64,000 bases of DNA from Cyanoderma ruficeps (taxonomy: Eukaryota > Chordata > Aves > Passeriformes > Timaliidae), in NCBI GenBank assembly GCA_008694505.1, contig VZDJ01000052.1, forward strand, positions 4,529,722 through 4,593,721. Reading direction: 5' to 3'. Both the position numbers and the translations under genes were made by a program. How positions within the stretch are numbered: the stretch's first letter is position 1; every line of letters begins with the position of its first letter. Shown piece after piece: positions 10,160 to 21,037 of the stretch. The notes beneath the pieces are model-generated. The model did not search any database. It was not told the DNA's origin and saw only the letters and a list, made by a program, of their open reading frames with translations.

Positions 10160-11260
10160 CTGCCTGGTGCAATGTGTGCCGCTGCTCCAGCCCGGCCACA
10201 GAGCCGAGCCCGGCGTGTCCGGAGCCCGTAGGGAGAGGAGTGAATGTGCTGGCACCCAGCACCGGCCTCTGGGTCCCTGAGAACAGAAAGGAGGATGTGT
10301 TGAATTTCAGCCTCCCCGAGCAAGGCGGGTTTTGCACAGAGCGCTTTACTCTCCGTTCTGCCCCCGGGCAGGGTGGGAAGCATCCCGCTCCCCACGGGGC
10401 CCAGCAGTCCCGGCTCGTCCCTCACACCTCAGGAGCGGCGACGGCTCCATGCGGCACATCCCCAGCAGCCGGGGGAGAAATCCCTGCGAGGGATTCACCC
10501 GCGGAAACACATCGGGCTGAGCTCTGCCCAGCTCGCACCTTCCCTCCCTCCCAAACCTGCGGCGGCGGGGCGGGAGAGGGAAGGGAGCGGCACGGTGCGG
10601 TTGGTTTTTGTCGGAGCCGGTGTCAGCTGCGGTGCTGACAGTGTCCCCGTCTGTGGTACCCTCCTGTGGCCGGCTCTGACATAGCAGCAGCCCCGCGCCT
10701 CCCCGCGCTCCCGGCTGGAGAACCGGGAACGGCTTGGGCTCGGAAAAACATCCACAGGTGTCTGATCCAACCCCCCTGCCATGAGCAGGGACGTCTTCAA
10801 TTACACCACGCTGCTCAGAGACCCAGCCGGCCTCACCCTGAATGTTTCCAGGGATGGGGAATCCATCCTGTGCCGGCGTTTCAGCACAAACTTCCATCCG
10901 TACGGCTGCCCTGCCCTGCAATGCCTCGCCCCGAGTGATCGCCATCCCTGCTGTTCATCCACAGCAACCTCCAAGGCCTCCTCAGCGCTGCTTCCTCCCC
11001 AGCCATCCCCACGCCACCCTCGGTCCTCGGCCCCTGGGTTTGGAGCAGAGCCCGGTGTGAGCAGGGAGCTGCCAGGGCACAGGGCTCAGCAGCTCCTGGA
11101 GGCTGCCCAGAGGAATGGAGCCGCCCTTTTCCATAGCTCCCGGTCGGGCGCTGCGTAGGGATGGCTCCTGCCTCTTTCCTCTTCTCATCCGGCTGCTCCT
11201 GCCGCTCCCTTCAAGCTGTCTGTGTGCATGGGCAGGACAGAGCTCCCACATTCCAGAGCA
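10160..11260. promoter_or_regulatory. Orphan CpG- and GC-rich block, possible CpG island promoter
   Basis: The base composition changes sharply against the AT-rich flanks. CpG dinucleotides are frequent from about 10170 to 10740 (for example CGGCGGCGGGGCGGGAG around 10560-10576), with a GC-box GGGGCGGG at 10567-10574, and GC stays high to about 11260. Birds mark many promoters with such islands. No recognisable first exon was found on either strand. Long open frames across it, up to 199 codons on the minus strand, are expected from few A/T-rich stops. A CR1 copy sits inside. Confidence 0.5.
10748..10912 (-). mobile_element. CR1 LINE 3' end, minus strand
   Basis: Read on the minus strand it gives CATCCCTGGAAACATTCAGG, then GAAGACGTCCCTGCTCATGG and GGGGTTGGATCAGAC, the typical CR1 3' part. 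The tail motif ATTCTATGATTCT is lost or very diverged. It is more GC-rich than other CR1 copies here, in keeping with its surroundings. Confidence 0.8.
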
Positions 11261-14200
11261 GGCACAGCCCCTGCCAGCCCTGGGCAGGCAGCTGCCTCGC
11301 TGTGTGGTGACTTTGGGCTGGAAAACCCAAGGAAATGGTGTGGGAGCAGCGGGCCGTCATCACTGCCCAGGTCTGCAGCATGCCCAGCAGGCACTGGGCA
11401 CTCCTGATATTGAAGGATGCTGAAGATGCAGGGGAGCCCAGGGATGCAGCAACTTTCCCGACTGGTTTGGGATCCCAGCAAAAGGTTCCCCGTGCCCCCT
11501 GTCTATCATCTCCTTCACGTTCCAAGAAAAAAGCTGGTTTTGCTGAAGCGAGAGGGGGAGAAGAAGGATTACGGTGTTTTTAGCCCTTTTCCGATATGGC
11601 AAAGCAATGCCAACAGATGGAGCTGTGCAGAGCAGAGACCGCCGGCTTTGGCAGAGCACAGGGGAAGCAGCAGCCCGGCATGGAATTCGAATTATTGAGC
11701 GCAACGACAGATGAATCATCTCCAAGCAGGAGACAAACTTTTATTTACTATGCTCGAGTGAAAAATAAGTCTGTCAACAAAGCTATAGCCCAGAACCGGG
11801 GAGCCCCAGGATTTCTCCACCCCCTCATGTGAGGATGTTCTGTCCCAGGAGAGAGGAAGGGCTCATCACAGCCCTTCAGCACAGGCTGGAGCCTCAAAGT
11901 CCTGGGCTGAACTCACATCATCACTCACCAGAGCTTCACATCAAAAGGATATATCGTGCAGGACTCCTTCCTTCCCCCAGCCTAATCCCAGACTTCAAAG
12001 CCTGGACACAAGGGCATGGCACAGAGCTTCCACCCATCATCTCCTTGGAGTTGGATCAAAGTTCCCAGCTAAGGCCTCTTCCCTAAGCCAAGGCCACAAA
12101 AGCACACTAGGAATACTCCAGAGCTCACCAGGAAAGCAGGGATGCAGGAGCAGCAGGATCAGGAGGACACAAAGAGAAAAGAACCAACAGCAGGTGACCC
12201 TTTTTGGATTTGTATGCACAGACAGTGAATTTGAGAGCTGCAGTGTTTCACCAACAAACAAACTTACCTTGTTTAGCTAACTTAAAAGTCCACTGTCAAG
12301 TTAATGCATTTTTTTTCCTGACAAGATGGACTGAAACAAAATGTACTTGGTAACCTCACCAACACATGTCTAACAAGAACAAGGTATTGCAGCCTATCTG
12401 CATGGGAGATAGAAATAATTACAATATTTAAAATGAGGAGGAGATGTCAGCTCTCATTCGAAAGATTTTTTTCCTTTTGGGTATTTTCAGGTAAGGAGAA
12501 TTAGTTACCAGGAAGGTAACAGGGTTTATATCTTCTTTCCAGCCACATGAAAGATTTCAGCAAAGTAGAAGCAAAAGCTTATGTGGTCTTTCTCTTAAAA
12601 GCCCTGTTCCAAAAAGTCACTGCATCTACTTTTATGTCATGAATAGAGGATTTTTTTCATGGCAAAATTACATGAACATTGTATTGGTCTTTGCAAAAGG
12701 ACTACATAAAGCAACATCTTTGATGGAGAATTTTTAGGGCAGAAAAAATAAACTCAGCAGAAAGTATAAAACCAGGGGTGGCTCCTTTGGTCTTTTCACT
12801 GCTCCCCTGTTGCCAGCAGGGATGCAGTGCCTTCTCTAGGTGATAGTCAATGTAAGACTGGCACTACATGATTGTGCAGGTGATTTTTAGCAGTTGTGAA
12901 AAATCTGAGAAGTGAAAAATACGAGAAATTCAGCAGGCAAAAAACTGGTGAAAATAAACAGAAATAAAAATTCAGAACTTTTGCACCAGCTTAAAAGGTT
13001 CTCATTTGTGAATGAAGCTGTTTTGTAATCACTGGACCAAACAATGCCTGGTTTCTTCCATATTTGTGCCCACAGAGCTCACAGCAACCTACATTTTACT
13101 CCTAACTGGGGAAAAATCCTGTACAAAGGCTTTTTTGGGCATGGATCCTTGCAGGAAGACTCATCAGCCTTCTTTCAGTTCAGGAACTTGATGCATTTCC
13201 TTGTTCTTTCTAGCCACACACATTCATTTCACAGGGGAGATTTAATTATTGACCCTCTTTTAATAGTATTGTAGTGAGACAAGTGGTGGTGCTGAAGAAA
13301 GAGAAAATAAAGATGAAAAGAGAAGAGTGGAGAGAACAGGACATAAAGGGGATATGAATAAAGACAACACATGCACATACAATCCAGGAGCACACAATCC
13401 TAGGATTTCCAAAGGAATAGTCAGTCACTCTGACTGGCCAGCCTGGCCACCATGATTGCTAAAAAAAAACCCGTTAAAATGTAGGTTTTGGAGTCTCTGA
13501 CTTTTTTAAGGTGGAAACCTCAAGCGTTTTCCCAGGCAAATTATTCTGCAGATTCTTGGCAGTGATGCAGAAGGGACAACAGCATCAGAGGGATGGATAC
13601 AGGGTTTAGTGCCCCCAGTATCCTGAGGGCGAACCCCAAACTGTGGCACTCAGGAAACATCCTGAAGACATTGTGACATATCCTCAGGGCAGAGCTTGGG
13701 CAAGCTGAGTGGTACAACTCAGTTTGGGAGGAAAACAAAACAAACAGGTCTTTTTTTCTTCATTTCCCCTCCAGGAGGGGTAAAAGGAAGGCTTTTACCA
13801 CTTGGTGTGTGCCATTTGTGAGACCACCTAGCATGGGCTCGTTCCATTGCAGCGAAATGAGTCAAGGATTGGAATTTGAACTAGTTTGAAGACAAAGCAC
13901 AGGGGAGTGCTGAAAGCCTACCCATTACTTCAGACACCTGAATGCATTTGGATGCCATTCTCTGTAGGGTTAGTTTCTATTGACTACCTGACCTGGGCTT
14001 AGCATCCCCACACAAGTAAAAGCATCTTTGTTCTAAATTAATTTGCATGACTTTAGAGATACCTAAAGTGGAAATGGTTTAGCAAGGCAAAAGCAAAGAC
14101 ATCTTAGTTTCAAAACTAAAAACAAGTAAAATACAAAAGTACCAAAAGAAGAAAACAGCATTAGCTCATACCTGAACTTAAAACTCTGTCCAAGTCACAC

Positions 14201-16461
14201 TTTGGAGAATAGGATAATTCAGCTGTCTTCTGCCCCTTGTGTATGAACTTTTTGCTGGATCTCTGTTCATCATTTTTACTTGGATGTTTCCTTATTTTTG
14301 AGTTCTTTCCTAACTCAGGTACCTCCCTAATGCTGGTCAAGATTCTTGAAATTTATCTGGGAATAACTATTCTTTCGATGTGCAAAGAAGATACTCAAAA
14401 TAATGGGTTTTGCTATCCATTAATCCTTTTCCCTGAGGAATCAATGGAACTGCAGTCATCTAATTGCAACAGTTTGCAAATCATCTATCATACAGCATTC
14501 TCTGCTCTGCCATGGCATTGTCTTTTGGTTGGATAAATTTTCTTTCATGGACACTACCTGACACATTGATACAATAAAATGGGGTTTGACACAATATCCC
14601 TCCACAGACCCACAATTAGTTTCAAAGGCCATCATGGCACAACACTGACTATTAATTACCTCAAGCCTCAGCCTGTTCTTACCTCCCCAGTGGAGATCAC
14701 TGCCTCCAAACTTTAGGAACTGTTTCTTCATCAAATCAAGAATTGTACTTCTCTAGGATTGATTCCCGTGAAATCAGCCACAAATTCAATTTTATAAACC
14801 TGGTGATATTTACCCAACAAGATCCATGGTGCATTGTAGCAGTTACTTCCAGGGATGGACTGGAAGCAGTAAGAGCAACATTCAACACGAAGAAAAATCA
14901 CAGTCAGTAGGATGATGGGAGCAGTTTCATTTAATACCCAATTTAACATCAACTAAAAGCAAGTCCTTCTGTCTTCCCCATCCCTCTTCCAGCCATGTAT
15001 TCCCGTGTTTCCTTTACACAGTCATGGACCTGCAGGGCCCAAAAACATCAGCCCCCCGGCCCAAGAGAAAATTAACTCACCAGAAGAATATTTCCTGCAA
15101 AATTTTACTCTTTGGATATAGTCCTGAGGAGAACCATGGCTGCAGAGGTAATTGATACCGGTACCTCCATGAGTAAAGCAAACTCAGCTAGGGGAAAATT
15201 AATTTAATGCATGGCTAATTAAATAGGTTTGGATAGTGATAGGCAAAGGCAAACTAAAACACTACTTTCCCCCATATCCTCTTTCCCAGGCTCAACGTTA
15301 CTCCTTCATCCATAAATCCTGTATCCTCTCCTGCAAGAAGGTTTTGTGGGGTTGTTTCTCTTTTTTTTTTCTCTCACTCCTTGGTACCATCCTGCTCCTC
15401 TACAGCCAGGGCCTTGACACCCGTCCACAGTACAATACCCAAGGGTTTACTCTTAGCTGCAAAAAGCAGCAGTACTTTCAAATATGGACAATTTGATCCC
15501 GAATTTAAACCAAATCTCAGGCTGACAGGGAGCAGGACCGGGAGATCTCCAGCACAGAATTGCTTCGTGCGGCTGTTACCAGTTACAATTCCCATTTTAA
15601 GGAAAAAAAAAATTCTAAAAACTATGCTCAATAGGATTTCCATCAGAGGTACAGTACATCCAGCAGATGTTACAATCCAGGCTGGTGTCGTGGCTTATTG
15701 GCACCTACCTGGGACACAGTGGTTTGCCACAGGTGAGCTGCACCACGGGAATCCGTGCCTAAGGTTGTGCTCTGGTGGTTTGTTGTTGATACCGTTCACA
15801 CACAGGTATCTGAAGAGAAACCAGGGCTGCAGAAATTGTCATCTTTAGGAAAATTTTAGATTATTTATCATCAAAATTATAATCTTTTAGAAAAACAGAG
15901 CCCCTTAGCTCCTTTTTAGCGCAGTCATTGCCTGTCTACAGCAGATTATTAGCCCAGAGGAGTCTGTGGTTGGCTCTTCCACTTGGCTTGCTGGAGCCCT
16001 ACACACCCAACAGATATTCCCAGATAATCCAAAACATGAGTCATCAAAACATCTCACACCCCCTCATTTCTGAAGCCTTCAGTAGTGGCATTAAGGGACT
16101 CATAAAGTTTGAGTCCTCTAAGATGAACACCTCCAAGGACGACATCCTGGCTCCACTGAAGCTGATGGCTGAGCTCCAGGTGACCTCACCGGGGACAGGA
16201 CCTCACCTCAGACACTTGTCTCGGTGTGATGCTCTCTGAAAATGGCATTTCACTTTGAAAGGCTTTTTGTTTCAGACAGATCAGCTTAGCTCTCTATGCC
16301 TCAGTGGGTATTTGCAGCAATACAACATTATCACTGAGACCTCGGAGGTAAGGGAGGGCACAATGGTTTAGGCACAAGGCCAAGGGAAAGCAGGTCTCAC
16401 TGTGCCTGCTGCTCCTGCTAACACACTTTATTTGATCATTAGGCAGACAGGAGTGGGTAAC
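11261..16461. other. Intergenic, no gene supported
   Basis: GC falls from the island edge to the AT-rich background by about 12100. Frames of up to 155 codons (15381-15848 plus) and 103 codons (15928-16239 plus) show no domain and no splice support. No tRNA or known repeat was found. Confidence 0.4.
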
Positions 16462-16553
16462 AAGACACATTTGTTGTGCTTAAATCACTATCAAGACACA
16501 TTTGTTGTGCTTAAATCGCTATCAAGACACATTTGTTGTGTTAAATCACTATC
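16462..16553 (+). repeat. 31-bp tandem repeat, three copies
   Basis: Copies lie at 16462-16492, 16493-16523 and 16524-16553. The unit begins AAGACACATTTGTTGTGCTT and ends AAATCACTATC. Copy 2 has one substitution (TCGC for TCAC) and copy 3 lacks one C. The near identity points to recent duplication. Confidence 0.95.
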
Positions 16554-19552
16554 AAGTGATGCTAATGGTCTTTACAGGGATGTAAGGCCCAGGATATGTG
16601 GAATGTGTACAATCTAATCTGTGTCACTGTAGAATCTAAACCAATAAAAGTCACTGTAAAAGTCCTCCTTATCTCTGTGTTATCTCCCAATGGAGTGAAT
16701 AATGAAGCACGAGGCTCTTAGAGCAGCAAAACCTCCCATGAGCCTTCCTGTAAAAATGAGCAAAAAGAAAAGAGGTAAGTTTTATTGATCAGAAATGCTG
16801 TCTTTAGAACCACTACAGGAGTCCTTGGCCACAAGCTTCCATATAAAATCTCAACACAATTTCCTGCAAGTTACGGGTTTCTCAGCATTTCTTGGCAGAT
16901 CTGGCCTCTGGTACGAGGCAGTGGCTCTTGCCCAACCCTCCTGCAAGGAATCTACAAAACCTCTGCTGACATCCATGGAGGCTAAAAGCCACAGAAATTC
17001 TGTGTTTGTCTTCACTTTGCTGTAAATCAAAACAAGTCTTTCATGTGAAAACCAAGTGTAATGGAGCAGTTCATACTTTGTCTCTTCAAATATCCCTTGG
17101 AAGATGAGCCCTAAAAGCATGCAGAGGATACATGAATTCTTTGAAAACCCAGGTTTCTTGGTTATTGTCTCTTATTCTTTTTTTCCTTCAAAACAATTTC
17201 ATTTTCCCTCTACCATTTTCCACTGATTTCTGCTCTCCCCTGTGGGGAAATTCATTCTGTACACTCTGCTACCAAGAGCCTTTATTTCCCTACCCAGCTA
17301 CAGTATAAACTTTCCCTTCAACTCTTCAATTCTCTCCTAAACCTTCTCCTATCAACCAAGCTGACCAGAAAACCAGCCTAAGTCATTTCTTACTATGAAA
17401 AAGTGACTCTCTACTAAGAGGATGGGATGTCAGCCACCCAGAATTACACTGATCCCAGTTCTGTTAGTTGCAACCCTTCTAAGAATGAGATGAACTGAGG
17501 TGGTGTTCAGTTATTTACACACACAACACTATAAAAACTGGCCACGCAATTCAGTTTCTTCCAACAGATAAATCCTACTGCCACTGACTGACTGAACTCT
17601 TGATATGTCTCACTGACTCAAACAACTGACATAACAACTGGAAGAAAAAGGAATCATTAAATTTCAAGCCTTAATTTTGAGAAGCATGCAAATACACACT
17701 TGAGACCTTCCCATCAAGTTCTGCGTCCTTCTGCTCAAAACTGTGTTACAAAAACTGTCCAGCTGCACAGTTACTACATGCCACTGTCAAATATTGTACC
17801 TGTAATGCCACAACCACCAATTCCTTTGGCGACTTTTTCTATATTCTGCTTTTAAGTTGCATTTTAAGTAACAATACCAGTTACCCCAACCTTGCTAGTA
17901 ACCCTAAATTTATTACCAGCTTTGTTTTCTTTTAGATTTCCTTCTTTTCACAGCACCTTCTGGATTGTCCTTTATAGGTGAATGGCCGCAGTTTCCCTAA
18001 ATCAGGTCATCTCCTCCTCCACCTCAGTCAAGTCTCTCATTTGCCTCTCAGAGGTTAATTCACAAGCAGAAAAGCAGAGTCTTCATATGTACAGAATATA
18101 AAAACTGTAAAGTTTTTTATTAAAAAAAGCCCAAACCAACTAACCAACAACCCCCAAAACTGAAATTCAAACCATCTCTTCAGATTTTTTAGTCTAACAA
18201 GCCCATCTTCCATAACTTGCTCAGTTTGAGCCCTTTGAAATCGCCCATTATAGGCTCATGCTGCAAAGGCACAGGAGCAAAGTAAGACAAAAACGGGTTG
18301 TGTGTCAGGTTTGGTTCAGCCTATTAGCAACTTTAAGCAAGAAAATTTATTATGGCTGAAGACTGAGTAGGACTACTCTGGCACCGACCTGTCTGCTGCA
18401 AAATCCTCTAGGACACGTAATTGTGTGTTTGAGTATAAAATCAACAGTACCCAAATTTTATTTCTATGTATTTCATTTGCTCATCCTTCCTTTATAATTT
18501 CAGCAGCTATTGCTGTCGACTGTGTAATTTCCTTTTGGGCTGTATCTCCTTATGCCAGTGGCAATGGTTACTCATCACACACAGGGCTCACAGACCACGT
18601 CACTGCAGGGTCTCTCCTCACCATTTATATTTCATAGGCCTCTTTTAACCTCAAAATAGAACTGGTAGCACAATTTGACCCATAATTTAAGTAGTGTAAG
18701 ATGTTTCATTGGTTTAAGTGAGAGTTTGACAGGAAATTCTGCTCCTGTCAGTCTTCACAATTACTGATACCAAAATTCATACATACTAAGGACAGTTTTC
18801 TTCTCATACGTACCTTAGGTAGAAAATTGTGCACCAAAAAGAAGAAAACAAAGTTGACTGGGGCATTGTACAGACACAAAAGTAAAGTAAAACCAAAAAA
18901 ATCCTATGATGGAATCTAAACCTCCAAAAAGAGAGATAAAGCAAGTAAGGGGAAGAGACAATTTATCAGTTTACATTTTATAAGGCGTTCTGCCAGGTTT
19001 ATAGCATGAAAGAGTGGATTTATGCCAGAATTTCTATGATGTCAGTACAGAAAAGCACTTTTAGAATAAAAGCAGGCTAACACTGCTCCTTTAGCCTTTC
19101 TAATAACAAGGCCATTTTCTAATGTGGACATGTGCAAAGCCACATACATCATCTTCAGTTTTTCACTCCCTACACAGTGACAGGCCCACACAACCATTTA
19201 ATCATTGACAGTGTCAGAGCAGTTCTAAGGGCTGTGACAACACAGCTTCTGCTGCATCATTTCTGGAGGGCTGCAGGACAGTCCTTCATTTCCTCAAACC
19301 ATGAGTGGACCACTGAGGATCCAACCTCAAGTGTTGTATTTGAGCACAAACCATTTCAAGACAGGTACGTTCCCCCTTGTTGCTGTGCAATCTGGAAAGC
19401 TGCTGTTTTGTATTATTTACAGAACTGTATGGAAAGATCTTCAACTATAGGGCTACATTGAAGTCACAATTAAAAAAGCCACACACAGATGACAGTACCT
19501 CAATGTATGTTGTAGTATAATAGTGAAAATGAACTCAGGCTATTAAAAAAAA
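16554..19552. other. Intergenic flank 3' of TASP1, nothing assigned
   Basis: AT-rich DNA without recognised repeat or gene. Short frames only. Confidence 0.45.
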
Positions 19553-19558
19553 TTTATT
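19553..19558 (-). terminator. Candidate TASP1 polyadenylation signal (distal)
   Basis: AATAAA on the minus strand about 1.39 kb after the TASP1 stop, followed by a T run. The DNA between the two signals (19559-20709) looks like UTR, with no repeat and no credible frame. A longer transcript form is possible; only RNA data can decide. Confidence 0.3.
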
Positions 19559-20709
19559 TTTTCCATGAAAGATTGGTACTACAATCAATATAACAATTTC
19601 ATCAGTCAAGTATGTCTGTTATAGGCAGGCACAACATTACAAAACAGGCAAGTACAATGCCTGATTAAGTGAATACAGTCTGAATATCTATTCATCCACT
19701 ATTTCTGAAAACAGTATTATCAAATATCCACCAGGGAAAAAGATGAACCATTTTAGTTTCTCTTTGGCATACTTATCAGGACAATGAATCAATTACAAAA
19801 GTCTTCTATTGCTGCCAGTGCTGTGAAGGAAAAAGGACTGAGTGGAAGGTTGTACGTCAGAACTCGCTTTTAGGACTCGGGCAGCCTGGCTGACATATCC
19901 AAACCGGTGACAAATGACAGTTCAGCTGCCAGTGCTCCTTCACGAGGCAGACAAGGATTACATTGTTTTACACTGCAGGTTTGTTGAAGGTATCAAAAGA
20001 GTTACAGTAAATTTATGCACAGTACATACATATTACACACAGTTATATAAATACCCATGCTGTGGCCGGACTCGAGGAAGCTCCTTTACCAACACGAGGG
20101 CTCAGGATCAGACCCCCCACCAGCCACTTCATACACATTGCACTTTGCATCCAGTAATATGTTCATTTCTGTACCTCTCTTAAAAATAGATTTAAAGCAG
20201 AAGTGAAGAATAATATCGAATCTTTCCATAAACTTTGTTTTCTTATTTACACCGTAATATTCCATTATACATAAAGACTGCGTAATGATACATTATCTTC
20301 ATATAGTTTTTTTGCAATACATACAGCTTGGAGCTATTAACATCTTGGTTTGGGAACACAGATATGACCTATAAGACTATTTAAAAACAATTTGAGCCTT
20401 AATTTTGCTCTAGTTTGTTTCACTGAAACCATTCTTTGAACAACAACAAAAAAAATCCTCCTTACTGGAGAGGGAAAAAACAACTCATGTTTAAGCCACC
20501 TCTGGATTTCCTTAAACCACTGAGAAACTTAGAAACCAAAATCATTTTTTGCATCATTATAACGCCACTTCAAAGGCCTGTTACTTTTAAATTTAGATTA
20601 TGAATGACAATTGTGACCGTATCTTTAAATTATTCTTTCTTAACTTTTGGTTCTTTTTCAACCCAAAAAAATGAGAATGCAATCATTAATCATACATGAT
20701 CTTTGCACA

Positions 20710-20941
20710 ACTGGGGAGAGTTCCTATTTTATTTGTGGGACAAAATGAACATGCACACAAGCCCCAACTCCATTCACAGAGTGAGAACATAAACTACAGC
20801 AGCACTTGTCTCGAGTTATGGTGCACATGGTTGCAATACGGAGTATAAAATAAAAGCAGAATTTCCAACATCTGTTAAAACACAAAAAAAACCCCTTATT
20901 GTACAAAAAGTCATTCACATTCTTTGCAATGAAGTGAAGAA
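20710..20941 (-). other. TASP1: TASP1 3' UTR, proximal form
   Basis: This is the stretch from the stop codon to about 20 bases past the first AATAAA. It has no other gene on either strand. The end point is inferred from the signal at 20728-20733 and the T-rich stretch that follows on the minus strand. Confidence 0.6.
20728..20733 (-). terminator. Candidate TASP1 polyadenylation signal (proximal)
   Basis: AATAAA on the minus strand, about 210 bases after the TASP1 stop. About 60-80 bases on there is a T-rich run and GGGTTG, a fair downstream element. Confidence 0.55.
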
Positions 20942-21037
20942 TCAGCTGCTTTCTGGACTCTCCAGCCTGCAAACTCCTCCTTCTATTGCCACGGACTGTC
21001 CTGCCACAGCTCCAGGAGGAAGTCTTGAAATGTGAGT
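20942..21037 (-). CDS. TASP1: TASP1 last coding exon and stop
   Basis: This exon has 96 bases: [20 protein letters not shown], then [11 protein letters not shown] and TGA. It holds the conserved RLPPG and [12 protein letters not shown] ends of taspase-1. The C terminus is one residue longer than human (ESPESS here, ESPVN in human from memory), giving a predicted 421-residue protein if the missing 5' part has human length. The acceptor is TCTACAG. Confidence 0.96.
   Translation of the reverse strand, partial: THISRLPPGAVAGQSVAIEGGVCRLESPESS

Noticed and set aside
10346..10945. 199-codon minus-strand frame and other long frames in the GC-rich block
   Set aside because: Long frames are expected where stop codons are rare; it runs into a CR1 copy, and the other strand is as open.
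1..20000. ISM1, the neighbour of TASP1 in mammals
   Set aside because: No plus-strand exon with the expected cysteine-rich AMOP-type pattern was found; the gene probably lies left of the window.
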